The notes under the pieces are model-generated. The model made no database searches. It was not told the DNA's origin and was given only the letters and a program-made list of their open reading frames with translations. The translations under genes and the position numbers were made by a program. From Vibrio proteolyticus NBRC 13287 (GTDB lineage Bacteria; Pseudomonadota; Gammaproteobacteria; Enterobacterales; Vibrionaceae): 64,000 bases of DNA. Below are positions 54,084-63,428 of this stretch, piece after piece; position 1 is the stretch's first letter, and the number at the start of each line of letters is the position of its first letter. The DNA lies in NCBI RefSeq assembly GCF_000467125.1, contig NZ_BATJ01000001.1:496001-560000 (forward strand). The letters run 5' to 3'.

Positions 54084-57000
54084 CACAACTGCTTGGGCAG
54101 ACTGAAGTGGGTGAACAGGGACTTATCCAACGTCTGATTGGAATCACGCAGGGTGTAATCCAGTACGATGTTGTTGTCGCTGATCTTGTAATTCAGCTTG
54201 CGTACTAACCGGCTTGCCGTCGCACTACTGTCGCCCTCAAACAGCGCGCGGAACAGGGCCCACTGGCCTGTGTATGCCTGGGTCGCAACACGATTGTCCC
54301 CTTTGTAAAAGTTGGCGCTCAGGTAGCCGTCTACCCCGGTTGTCGGCCAGTCCACTTCACGCCACACGCGTGGGCCGTGCTTGTAACTGAACACGCTTTC
54401 CGCTTCTCTCAGCTGGAACTCTGTTACGTCCGTACTCATCGAGCTGGCTTTGAGGCCAAGTTTCAGCGCCAACTCCTGCCCCGTGGGACCAAAGAAGGTT
54501 TTACTCAGTCGGCGAGCCCGTTGCAGTTGCTGACGGCTGGTTTGGCTAATGGGTAGGGTCACACCATCGACTTCGTGCAACTTGAGCACGCCGTTGTCCC
54601 AGTAAACAAATGGCTTGAGTAACTGGTCAACAAACTGGTCTACCCGACCTTGTGGTTTAAAGAACTGGGCGAAATCGTTGAGGTTCACTTCACCACGACC
54701 CTGCAACGCGAACGGGAAACGTCCTTCAATTGCGGCCACGTAAAACTGGTAGACCTGTTCGTCCCACTGTTTGTCGAGGTAGCTCACACTGCCCGTCACG
54801 ACCTGGCGCCACGCCTGTGCACTGATGTTTTTGGTCCACTGTGCTACCGGCCCGGGCGCTTTGGCCCCCAGACGCTGAAATTCAACAATCGCATCCTGGC
54901 TGCCTTCCGCATGGGCGAGCGCATAGCCGTGAAACGCCTTGCCCGGATTGGAGCTGGATAATGCGGCATCGTAGTAGGTGTTGAGCGCATCAAACTGCTG
55001 GATAAGGCCATCCAGTGGCACCGCATCTCCGGCTTTCCCGCTACCGTTGACATAGTTGGCAAACGACAGGAACGCTTCATTAACAACAAATGAAGGTTGC
55101 AAGCGCAGCAGCTTTTCGCCGACGGCACGGTTGAGTTTGTCTGCCGTGCGCAACCCCTTAGCAACCTTCTTCAGCCCCAGCTGACTGGCCGTCCGTTTAT
55201 TCTCTTTGGTGTCCGGCTGTTCTTCGACGGCGAGCGTCGTGTTGACCACCACCGCGCCGAGCACGTCCAGCACCGGGCTGGTGGCCGGCTCACGTGCACT
55301 TCTCAGCGCGTAGGCCAACTCCACCGGGCTGTTAAACTGGCGGATGTGGATGTTATTGATCAGATCTTTCCAGTAGTAGATGTAGTCGGCAAAGTAGAGG
55401 CGCTGGATCTGCTTACTCAAATCCGTCAGCTCGGCAATCGATGCTCCCGACATGTCGCCCTGAATGGCTTTGAACTCACTCAATTGCTTACGCAGCAATT
55501 CTGACTTGGCACTCAGATCGATCTGGCTGTAACCCTGCTTAGTGAAAATCTCCGGGATCAAATAGCCATGGAAATCCTCCGAAAACATGAACATGCTGTC
55601 GAACTTTTCGCCCAGTTGACGACGGACATCCACCTGAGTCCGATACTCCGGCAAGCTCTTGATACGCGCATAGATAAGGCGCTCCGGTGACAAGCCCTCC
55701 AGATTATTGGTTGCCACGGCAATCAACTCGTAGTTAGGGGCCAGGCGCTGGTCGTAATTGCTCTTAAACAGGTCGTTGATCAGCAGTGACAGCGTATTGA
55801 TGTCATCCGACGACACATTGCCCTGATCCTTGAGGTTATCCAGCAGATAGGCCTGCATCCCCACAATGTCGAGTTGCTGACGGTCAAACAGCATCTGGTA
55901 ATAGCGCAGGATCTCAAAGATTTTGCTCGGGTTCCCCAGATTGACGTAAACGTACAACTCGCTGCTGATCAGCTCTTCGAGTTTTGGCAACAGGATCAGG
56001 TTCAACTGTTCCTGATAGGTGCTGTAAATCCGCGCCGCGGTATCGCTCTGTTTGATGCTGACCTGCTGATACCAGGCTTTGGGTTGAATGCCCTGCTCCG
56101 CCACCGTGCGCAGTTCATTAAGTACCGCAATCATGTCTGGCATGGAATAGTTCTTCTCCAGACGCTGAATGTCACTGCCGTACAAACGCAGCTGAGTCAT
56201 GGCGTCTGCACGCCACTGCTCATCCTGATTCCAGTTGTCTTTCAGCACTAAGCCCGCAGCCGACAATACACCGACCACAGCCACAACCGCCAGAGAGCGC
56301 ACCGCCAGGTAACCGGCATGGCGCAACTCGTTGACACCAGTAATGGTTTTTTCCGGCAGGATCACATGGCTGAACAAACGTGACGTGAAGTAACTGCGAC
56401 GTCCCGGCAGCTGCTCCCGGGTACTGGATGAGTTAAATTCCGCACGCTCCGCCACGACTTGTGTGAGCAGATCATGCTCCACGCCTTTTTGTCCGGATGA
56501 CAGCAGATACGCACCGCGAATCCATACGGCTTCGCGCACCCGGTTTTCACGCCCGATGTCCGTCAGCAGTTCATTGATGCGCTCAAAGAAGATCCGCAAT
56601 TGGTAGGGCAAGGCGATCACCGAACCGGACTGTTCACTGCTGATGTTACGCAGCAGCTCAAATTGTTGCTCCGCCAACGTTTTCAGCAGCGCTTTACTTT
56701 GCAGCTCAAACTGGTGTTTATCGAAACGGCGATCCGCATCACAGTTGAATGTCACACCGAACGGGTTTTCCACATCGCAGCCGGAAAACCCTGCAAAAAA
56801 CTCGATAAAATCGGCGATCGCATCCGCTTTGGAGAATACGCTGTACACCGGCAGATTGATGTTGAGCAGGGCGCTCATCGACAACGCCGCTTCCTGATAG
56901 ATGCTGGCCAGTTTCTGGCGCTCTTTGCGGTCGCCCTTGAGCAAACGATCACAGCCGATCATAGTGACCACGCCGTTCAGACCCTGACGTGGCCGATATT

Positions 57001-57538
57001 TAAGCAGTTGTTGTCCCAGTACCTGCCACAGCGCTTCGTCGACGCCTTCACTGTCAAAGATACGGTGACCGGCTTCGATCACTACCGCATGATCATTACT
57101 CCAGAAGCGCAGGTACTGTTCGGTATCGCTGTCTTCCAGATGACGTTCCGTGACCGGTTCGAAACCGTTTTGCAGCAACATAGCACTTTTCGCGTCTTTT
57201 TCACCGCCAAGCAATAAATACCAAGGCAGGCTGTAAATGCTGTCCAACTTGTTGCGACCATGACCACGCACCTTCTTAGTGGCCAGTCTGAACAGTTGCT
57301 GGATCACGCTGGTGTCTTGTTTGAGCAACACGTGTTGATCATGCAGCTCATTATCGCGCGAGGCTTTACTTGCCTGTTTCCACCACCAGAACAAGGTGGC
57401 GCCAATCAACAACAACGTGATACCCAGCGCGAGCCATTTCGGCCACTGCGGCTGCTCCGCTGGTAACCCTATCCAAAGTGCGCTGCACGCGGTGATCAAC
57501 GCAACAATCCATATCAATACAAGAATTTTTTTGATCAT
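54083..57538 (-). CDS. tssM: T6SS membrane-complex subunit TssM (IcmF)
   Basis: 1151 residues. Two helices at the N-terminus (IVALITACSALWIGL, WLALGITLLLIGATLFWWW), a cytoplasmic part, a third helix near 415 (LAVVAVVGVLSAAGLVL), and a long periplasmic domain with the IcmF-related and C-terminal T6SS domains. The Walker-A-like site reads GGEKDAKSAML, with Ala instead of Gly before the Lys. TssM, TssL and TssJ form the trans-envelope complex. The start is two bases after the tssL stop and the stop overlaps the kinase start, so the genes are tightly coupled. Confidence 0.97.
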   Translation of the reverse strand: MIKKILVLIWIVALITACSALWIGLPAEQPQWPKWLALGITLLLIGATLFWWWKQASKASRDNELHDQHVLLKQDTSVIQQLFRLATKKVRGHGRNKLDSIYSLPWYLLLGGEKDAKSAMLLQNGFEPVTERHLEDSDTEQYLRFWSNDHAVVIEAGHRIFDSEGVDEALWQVLGQQLLKYRPRQGLNGVVTMIGCDRLLKGDRKERQKLASIYQEAALSMSALLNINLPVYSVFSKADAIADFIEFFAGFSGCDVENPFGVTFNCDADRRFDKHQFELQSKALLKTLAEQQFELLRNISSEQSGSVIALPYQLRIFFERINELLTDIGRENRVREAVWIRGAYLLSSGQKGVEHDLLTQVVAERAEFNSSSTREQLPGRRSYFTSRLFSHVILPEKTITGVNELRHAGYLAVRSLAVVAVVGVLSAAGLVLKDNWNQDEQWRADAMTQLRLYGSDIQRLEKNYSMPDMIAVLNELRTVAEQGIQPKAWYQQVSIKQSDTAARIYSTYQEQLNLILLPKLEELISSELYVYVNLGNPSKIFEILRYYQMLFDRQQLDIVGMQAYLLDNLKDQGNVSSDDINTLSLLINDLFKSNYDQRLAPNYELIAVATNNLEGLSPERLIYARIKSLPEYRTQVDVRRQLGEKFDSMFMFSEDFHGYLIPEIFTKQGYSQIDLSAKSELLRKQLSEFKAIQGDMSGASIAELTDLSKQIQRLYFADYIYYWKDLINNIHIRQFNSPVELAYALRSAREPATSPVLDVLGAVVVNTTLAVEEQPDTKENKRTASQLGLKKVAKGLRTADKLNRAVGEKLLRLQPSFVVNEAFLSFANYVNGSGKAGDAVPLDGLIQQFDALNTYYDAALSSSNPGKAFHGYALAHAEGSQDAIVEFQRLGAKAPGPVAQWTKNISAQAWRQVVTGSVSYLDKQWDEQVYQFYVAAIEGRFPFALQGRGEVNLNDFAQFFKPQGRVDQFVDQLLKPFVYWDNGVLKLHEVDGVTLPISQTSRQQLQRARRLSKTFFGPTGQELALKLGLKASSMSTDVTEFQLREAESVFSYKHGPRVWREVDWPTTGVDGYLSANFYKGDNRVATQAYTGQWALFRALFEGDSSATASRLVRKLNYKISDNNIVLDYTLRDSNQTLDKSLFTHFSLPKQL

Positions 57539-57539
57539 A

Positions 57540-58682
57540 TTATTTCTGCGCTCTTCTTATCGTCGCGTTGAGGTCAAAGCGAACATTGAGCTCATTCTTC
57601 AGCTTGCGAATCACAGCCAGATTGTCTCCCGCGCGAATAAACAACTCGATGCCGTGTGACGTTTCGCGGGTATAGGAATCGTATCCGCCTTGTTTAAGTT
57701 CAGAGGCAAGCCGCGCGGCATCGTCGGCACGGGAAAATACAGCCAGAACAATGTCCCACTGTGGACGGGTCGTGCTCTGCGGTGTTGCTACTGCGTTGCT
57801 CAGTTCCGGGCGCACATGGCCGATGTCTTCTTCGGTACTGACATAAACCAGATCCTGATCGGCCTGCCGGAGGTTCACCCCAGACATGTCAATAGTACTG
57901 AACTGCTGCAAAATCGGCTGGCTGCGGTTGTAGTACCAGTACTCAGAGGCACCATAACCTGCGGCAGCAATCAGCGTGGCCAACGCCAGCGTTTTGCCCA
58001 TACTCAGCATGCGCCAGGGCTGCTTACCCTCAATCAGTTCGGGGGTTCGCGGTACCGGCAACGCGCTCTCACTGCGGTAGTGGCGGATCAGGGCATACAC
58101 ATCAGACTTAATTTCGTGCAACGGGCTCTCGTCGTCATGGCGATAACGACCTTTAAAGCCGAGCATCAGCAACACATATTGCAGCTCAAGAAAGTCGACC
58201 AGTTTGCCCGGCTGCTGGCTGGCCTTGTCCAGTAAGGCGAAGAAAGCTTCACCTCCGTTGCGCTGTGAAAACACTTTGCTCAGCAGAGAATGGTTTTCCC
58301 AGCGTGCCCGCTCTCCCCACGCGGTGTAGAGAATCGCTTCGTCAAATGCCGCGCACAGTACAAAACAACTTTTCTCGACGATGCTCGGGTGGTATTCCAG
58401 ATACAGCCCGCGCTGGCGAAACAGGGCGATGGCATCCAGCAGTTTCTGCCGGAAGCGATCTATATCCCGTGGCGATCCCTGGCGCGGGACGGTCACCAGA
58501 ATCCCGAGTAATTCGGTCGCGGCATTGAGCAGCGGACTGCCGTACACAGCGAGACTTTCAATCAGGCGCTCGGTACCAGAAATGTCTGCCTGACTGGTTT
58601 TGGCTACCCGCTGTGTTTGCGTCGGATTACCCGCGACTCGGCGGATTTGAACCGTGGGTTCTTCGTTAAAAAGTCCTGCCAC
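57540..58682 (-). CDS. tssL: T6SS membrane-complex subunit TssL (DotU) with C-terminal SPOR-like domain
   Basis: 380 residues. N-terminal cytoplasmic DotU domain (ATELLGILVTVPRQG, CFVLCAAFDEAILYTAWG), one membrane helix at about 215-235 (LALATLIAAAGYGASEYWYY), then a periplasmic tail whose last 75 residues look like a SPOR domain (WDIVLAVFSRADDAARLASELKQGGYDSY). Many 'evolved' TssL proteins carry an OmpA-like peptidoglycan-binding tail; SPOR domains bind denuded glycan strands instead. Ends 1 base before the tssM start. Confidence 0.93.
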   Translation of the reverse strand: MAGLFNEEPTVQIRRVAGNPTQTQRVAKTSQADISGTERLIESLAVYGSPLLNAATELLGILVTVPRQGSPRDIDRFRQKLLDAIALFRQRGLYLEYHPSIVEKSCFVLCAAFDEAILYTAWGERARWENHSLLSKVFSQRNGGEAFFALLDKASQQPGKLVDFLELQYVLLMLGFKGRYRHDDESPLHEIKSDVYALIRHYRSESALPVPRTPELIEGKQPWRMLSMGKTLALATLIAAAGYGASEYWYYNRSQPILQQFSTIDMSGVNLRQADQDLVYVSTEEDIGHVRPELSNAVATPQSTTRPQWDIVLAVFSRADDAARLASELKQGGYDSYTRETSHGIELFIRAGDNLAVIRKLKNELNVRFDLNATIRRAQK

Positions 58683-58688
58683 AACTAC

Positions 58689-60005
58689 CTACCTGATCAC
58701 ATGAAATTCAACGTTGATGTCTTCAATCCGCTCATCGATATGCAGCGCGATCGCTTCGTCTTTCTTTACCAGTGACTGCCACAGCTCTGACTTGGTATCC
58801 ACTTCAAAGTAAGCCGCATCATGGCGGGATTTGAGCTCAGAAGGCGCATACGGCAAATGGCGCAATGACACCCCCGACAAGGCATTGCGCACCAAACCGG
58901 CAATATCACTGTTGCCAGCCAGCTTAGTGGCACGAGGGAACTCTTCGCCCAGACGCGCAGCGCCGATGGATGACGTCGCGACCAGAATAAAGCGTCCCTG
59001 ATGGTAGAGGCTGCGATCCTGAACCAGAGTCCGCAGCAAACGACGGGTGACAAACAGCTGGCGATCCCACTTCAACGTAGTCACGTTATCGATCTGCACT
59101 TCACGCAGCAGCACCAACAGCTCAGAAAAGACCGCGGAAAAAATCCCGTACAGGTCATTCTGATTCCAAAGCGGAAACGACTTCGGCATTTTGCCCTCCA
59201 GCCCTTGCATCTGGCCCGCCATGGCGACACATTCCAGATAGAGGTGGCGGGTTAACAGTGTCCCGTCACTGTTCCATTGCTCCAGTTTCGGCATCCACAC
59301 GCCCAAAATCTGTAACCACAGATAATCGCGCATCAAAGCCTGATAGCTCTTGCTGTTGGTCTCCGCCTGTAAACGGGTAGAAATGGCCCGCGCCCGGTAT
59401 TGCACCTGAGCGAATACGTCGGCGACACAGTCTTTCAGATAGCTGGATACGCCAAAATGCAGGCTTTGCGGAATAAAGGCCTGATTGAGCACCACCGCTC
59501 CTTCCGACTTGTGTTCACTGATTTCCGCCACCGCAATCAGGGTGTAATCCTGGAGTTCATCCCCCTCCAGCTTGAGTTCAATATTGAGGGTCGCCAGTTC
59601 CAGTGGCACTGGATCGCTGTGTTCACGACTGGTATCAAACACCGGGTGTTCGCTGGCAGTGTGACGCAAACGGCTGTCTTCACCGACGTCTACGGCACCT
59701 GGCCGGCTCACCGGCAACGCCAGATAGACTTTTTTATGATGGGTATTTTTCGCCACATCTAACACCAGAGAGTGCTGAATATCAAACGGTGTTCCGTCCG
59801 GAAAAATACCTCGTGCACGGCGCACCGACACTTTACCGATATCCAGTAATGAACGGTCGAGCTCAAGTTGCGTCATGCCATACGACTGAGGGCTGATCTG
59901 GCCAGCAAACTCGCGTGCAAAGTGTTCCAGATAACGCTCTTGCTGCTGGAAATGTTGCGGAGAGAGAAACATCCCTTCGCTCCAGACGACTTTATTGGTA
60001 TCCAT
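58689..60005 (-). CDS. tssK: T6SS baseplate protein TssK
   Basis: 438 residues, normal for TssK, the trimeric linker between baseplate and membrane complex. The family start VVWSEGMFLSPQHFQQQERYLE is clear, as are VSSYLKDCVADVFAQVQYRARAIST and DNVTTLKWDRQLFVT. The ATG overlaps the tssJ stop by one base. tssL follows after six bases. Confidence 0.97.
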   Translation of the reverse strand: MDTNKVVWSEGMFLSPQHFQQQERYLEHFAREFAGQISPQSYGMTQLELDRSLLDIGKVSVRRARGIFPDGTPFDIQHSLVLDVAKNTHHKKVYLALPVSRPGAVDVGEDSRLRHTASEHPVFDTSREHSDPVPLELATLNIELKLEGDELQDYTLIAVAEISEHKSEGAVVLNQAFIPQSLHFGVSSYLKDCVADVFAQVQYRARAISTRLQAETNSKSYQALMRDYLWLQILGVWMPKLEQWNSDGTLLTRHLYLECVAMAGQMQGLEGKMPKSFPLWNQNDLYGIFSAVFSELLVLLREVQIDNVTTLKWDRQLFVTRRLLRTLVQDRSLYHQGRFILVATSSIGAARLGEEFPRATKLAGNSDIAGLVRNALSGVSLRHLPYAPSELKSRHDAAYFEVDTKSELWQSLVKKDEAIALHIDERIEDINVEFHVIR

Positions 60006-60475
60006 TATTTTTCCTCTTCACCCGATACAGACAGGTTGATGCCGTCGATCTCAATATTGATGGCCGCTGAGCTAACAATCAGCGGTTTGTAAATCACTTT
60101 ATTTTTTGCCTCGCGATAATCCGCAAAGCCGGCGATCACGCCGATGTATTTGCTCCCCGCCGCCATCGGCAGAATCTCCTGACGGCTTTCGCCGGGTAGC
60201 ACACTGGCCAATTGACGTGCTAACAAAAGCTCGGCTTTCAACACGCCTTGTTCGTCGTTATAAATCTGGATGAAATCGGCCTGGTTGAAGGCCTGACTGT
60301 CGGTTAACTGGTAGATGCGCAGTTCCACCGGCGATGGCTTACCTTCCACATTCGGGTTGATGTTCGAGGCCGCTTTGATGTTGACCACCAGTTGTGGGAC
60401 CACCAGCTCATCGCCCCAGAAACTGCAACCTGACAACACCAGACTCAGTAGCAGTACACTCAAACGACGCATCAT
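60005..60475 (-). CDS. tssJ: T6SS outer-membrane lipoprotein TssJ
   Basis: 156 residues. Lipoprotein signal LSVLLLSLVLSGCSFWGDE with the lipidated Cys at about 17, then a beta-sandwich domain (VNIKAASNINPNVEGKPSPVELRIYQLTDS) typical of TssJ/SciN. It anchors TssM to the outer membrane. ATG overlaps the tagH stop by four bases. Confidence 0.95.
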   Translation of the reverse strand: MMRRLSVLLLSLVLSGCSFWGDELVVPQLVVNIKAASNINPNVEGKPSPVELRIYQLTDSQAFNQADFIQIYNDEQGVLKAELLLARQLASVLPGESRQEILPMAAGSKYIGVIAGFADYREAKNKVIYKPLIVSSAAINIEIDGINLSVSGEEEK

Positions 60476-61401
60476 TGCTTGTCTCCTTCCAGATTGCGTT
60501 GCAGACGTAGCGCGTCATGAAAATAAGCCTGAAATTTCACCTGCCAGTCGCGGTTGTCGACCTGGCGGGCGAAGTAGCGTTTGTACATATCCCAGTACTT
60601 AGGCTTGCGAGACCAGAAACCGGCTCCGGACAGGTCGTCAAACATTGACTCCATCGCTTGCGGAGAAATGTCCGCCAACAAACGCGTCAGCGCCATTTCC
60701 AGTGCTTTATCTGTCTGTTGCTGGAGTCGCTGTTCGTGTTTACGAAATTCCGTCAGCGCAAACTGGACGGGCTGCGCCTCAAACGGAGACGGCTCCTGCG
60801 CTGTCGCTGGCAACGATGCCTGATAAGCCTCTTCGCCCAACGGATCATCTTCTTCAGTCTGAAACTCCAGATCGAAACCAAGGCGTTGACGTTCACGCGT
60901 GACGTCGTCACTTAGAAACGGATCGTCGTCAACCACATCAAAATCTGAAATCGTGAATTGCGGATCTTCGGGTTCGCTCGGCTCAACCGACATGCTGCTT
61001 AGCTCGGTACGAAACGGGTCATCCCCAAACGGTGAGGCAGTGGGAACCTCCGTCAATCGCTGAGCCTGTGCTTTCTCCGGAATGAAACACGACACCAGCA
61101 AACGATAACGACCAATATCCAACACGTCGCCGTCGCTCAGTGTTGACTGATTGCCTTTGCCAAGCGGCTCATCCGAACCGTTGATAAACAGGCCGTTGGT
61201 GCTGTTGTCCGCAATCTGATAACCGCGTGAGGTTTTGCGAATGATAGCGTGCGTTCCAGAGACTTCACGACTGGCGTCGCTCAGTTGCAGCGTCGCACCA
61301 AACGCCCGACCGATTTCGCCCCCTTCCTCTGGAAAGGCCTGATTCCACTGCGCAATACTTTCGCCGTCTGGAGAGCTGATGATTCTGATTGATAGCGGCA
61401 T
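60472..61401 (-). CDS. tagH: T6SS FHA-domain protein TagH
   Basis: 309 residues. N-terminal FHA phosphothreonine-binding domain (ASREVSGTHAIIRKTS, DNSTNGLFING, SDGDVLDIGRYRLLVS), an acidic linker (100-200), and the C-terminal TagH domain (ADISPQAMESMFDDLSG, PKYWDMYKRYFARQ). In other systems TagH recognises kinase-phosphorylated proteins and triggers assembly. The compact kinase at 53466 is the only visible kinase partner in the window. Confidence 0.95.
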   Translation of the reverse strand: MPLSIRIISSPDGESIAQWNQAFPEEGGEIGRAFGATLQLSDASREVSGTHAIIRKTSRGYQIADNSTNGLFINGSDEPLGKGNQSTLSDGDVLDIGRYRLLVSCFIPEKAQAQRLTEVPTASPFGDDPFRTELSSMSVEPSEPEDPQFTISDFDVVDDDPFLSDDVTRERQRLGFDLEFQTEEDDPLGEEAYQASLPATAQEPSPFEAQPVQFALTEFRKHEQRLQQQTDKALEMALTRLLADISPQAMESMFDDLSGAGFWSRKPKYWDMYKRYFARQVDNRDWQVKFQAYFHDALRLQRNLEGDKQ

Positions 61402-61434
61402 ATGATTTACCTTTGCTGTAATTTCGCGACGGCG

Positions 61435-62130
61435 TTAACGACACTGCTTGGCAGCTTGGTTAAACTCCGTCAGAAAACGGGGATACTGTGTGACAAATGC
61501 TTTCGAGAAGTAGACGCCAAGTGGCTGCGACTTCATTTTGGTTCGGGTGATGGCCCGGTAACTGATGCCCATTTTCTTAATCGTCTGTTCAATGACGGCA
61601 TCGTTGCCGAGGATCGCGCCGACATCGCCGTTGAGCATCAGCTCCAGCAATGCTTTGGGCGTGCGTGGTTTTTTACTCACCTGATAGCCATTCTTCTGCA
61701 GCCAGTACCATTTGTTGGAGCCAAACAGCGCGGCAACCTCAACCTGAGGCTTAAACATCGAACTGTTGATTTCAGAGGCTTCCGAGAGCGAGAACCAACT
61801 CCACTTCTGATCCGCCAGGGCATCTGAGTACACGGCGTATTCATCGCGTTTGCTGTTGTGTGACGCCAGAAAGAAGCCGTGCTGAGAGCCTACCTCCGTT
61901 TGCAGTTGCGCCTTGTCCCACTTGGTCATGGTCAACTGATACGGCTGTTGCATCACCCGCATCACGCATTTCACTTTGTCGATGCCCGGCCCTTTCATTA
62001 CGCCGTTGACCTGATACTGGTATGGGAACCACTCTTGAGTCGCCAGCAGTAGGCGTTCAGGACGGCTGTCCGCCAGTGCACTCTGGCTGACCGTCAGACA
62101 CGTCAGAAGTACCCCAATACGCTTACTCAT
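61435..62130 (-). CDS. Periplasmic amino-acid-binding-like protein in the T6SS cluster
   Basis: 231 residues. Signal peptide RIGVLLTCLTVSQSALA, then a type II periplasmic binding fold of the SBP_bac_3 kind (LLLATQEWFPYQYQVNG, GPGIDKVKCVM, VYSDALADQKWSWF, AILGNDAVIEQTI). Such proteins bind amino acids or small peptides. No ABC permease gene is near, so import is unlikely to be its job. Its ATG overlaps the stop of the ATP-grasp gene by four bases, so the two are co-translated. It lies between clpV and tagH, an unusual place for it. Role in the T6SS unknown. Confidence 0.85.
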   Translation of the reverse strand: MSKRIGVLLTCLTVSQSALADSRPERLLLATQEWFPYQYQVNGVMKGPGIDKVKCVMRVMQQPYQLTMTKWDKAQLQTEVGSQHGFFLASHNSKRDEYAVYSDALADQKWSWFSLSEASEINSSMFKPQVEVAALFGSNKWYWLQKNGYQVSKKPRTPKALLELMLNGDVGAILGNDAVIEQTIKKMGISYRAITRTKMKSQPLGVYFSKAFVTQYPRFLTEFNQAAKQCR

Positions 62131-63293
62131 GACCCCTCCTGAACCTCATACAGCGCATCAAACTGCGCCGTAAGACAATGCGCCACCGCGAGCGGCCGCT
62201 GCGCTTTGAGGAACGACAAACGGTTAAACACCAGTGATTGCACTAAATCGGTGTAACTCATCCCTTCCCGGGCCAGATCATGGCAAACCAAGCTAATCTG
62301 ATTGCCTTGCGGACGTTTCAAATCAGGCTTCGGATTGGTTTCCAGCACGTATAACTGGCCGCGTGTGTCCATACGCAGGTCTACGCGAACCAGAGTTTGT
62401 AGCCCAAGCTGACGGAAAATCTTTTGACCAATCACCGCCAGTTGGCTACGCAGCGGTTCCTCGTCAACCGCCACTAGGCGATCTTGAGTGATAGGCTTTA
62501 CGTCCATAGAGGTAAAGATGGGCTCATCCGCTGCCAGCAACCTCTCGGTGATCGAAAATGCCAGCGGTGTTGAAGACTGGGTTAATCGACCCTCTTTGAA
62601 TACATACTCACCCGCTACCGCGACCACAAATTCACGTCCGGCAAGAAACGGCTCTATCATCACCGTGTGGCTGGTCGCCAGCCGCACTTTTTCTACTACG
62701 GCTGCCAGCTCCCGGCGGTCAAACACCGGATAGACGTGAATCGAAGCGCGTCCGGAGACCGGTTTCACAATAAAGCCATCGTTGAAACGCCCGGCAATGG
62801 CATCAATGGCAGCCTGTTTGTCCGGCGCCTCAAACGCTTCATCGATCCCCACCGTGACAAACGGCGCCGTCGGCAGACCGGCAGCAGTGATCTCATGCTT
62901 GAACAGATGCTTGTTGTCGAGCACACCGGCGGTCATTGGCGAATGTCCGACGTAAGGCACCCCAAGCATCTCTAGGGTCGACGGCAAATGACACATGGCA
63001 TCGAATCCTTGCAGACCACCGCTGTTGGTGATCACCAGATCGATCTGCTTTTCCCGCAACTGCTGCGCCAACTCGATGTCTTCAGCCAACACCTCGACGT
63101 GTTGAAAACCGGACTCCATCAGTGCACAGGCGATATCGTGCGCCACCGCGGCGTAGGTTTTACTCGAGCGCGGGCTGAGGTTTTCAAAAATAAAACTGCT
63201 GGTGTGGGACTTGTCCCCGCCATGAATGACCGCCACCTTGAGATGTTGGCGGATCCACTCCAGTTGTGTTGGCGAAAAAACCGCGTGCGTCAT
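62127..63293 (-). CDS. D-Ala-D-Ala-ligase-like ATP-grasp enzyme in the T6SS cluster
   Basis: 388 residues, cytoplasmic. The ATP-grasp fold of D-alanine-D-alanine ligase is evident: LGVPYVGHSPMTAGVLDNKH (N-terminal/central segment), GFIVKPVSGRASI (ATP-binding Lys), IEPFLAGREFVVAVAG, and RVDLRMDTRGQLYVLETNPK (Mg2+ ligands). Compared with Ddl, the serine/glycine loop and C-terminal end differ, so the substrate is uncertain. Not needed for any known T6SS. Overlaps the binding-protein gene by four bases. Confidence 0.85.
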   Translation of the reverse strand: MTHAVFSPTQLEWIRQHLKVAVIHGGDKSHTSSFIFENLSPRSSKTYAAVAHDIACALMESGFQHVEVLAEDIELAQQLREKQIDLVITNSGGLQGFDAMCHLPSTLEMLGVPYVGHSPMTAGVLDNKHLFKHEITAAGLPTAPFVTVGIDEAFEAPDKQAAIDAIAGRFNDGFIVKPVSGRASIHVYPVFDRRELAAVVEKVRLATSHTVMIEPFLAGREFVVAVAGEYVFKEGRLTQSSTPLAFSITERLLAADEPIFTSMDVKPITQDRLVAVDEEPLRSQLAVIGQKIFRQLGLQTLVRVDLRMDTRGQLYVLETNPKPDLKRPQGNQISLVCHDLAREGMSYTDLVQSLVFNRLSFLKAQRPLAVAHCLTAQFDALYEVQEGS

Positions 63294-63428
63294 GTCCTTT
63301 ATACCTGTCGTTTGTGCTGCTCAATGCGCCGGACACTTAAGGTCGGCGGTGGCAGCAATTGGTATTCTGGTTATTGTTTGTATTGGAGTTGTGTTTGCTG
63401 ATGCGGATGGCTCGCCATCCACACTCCG

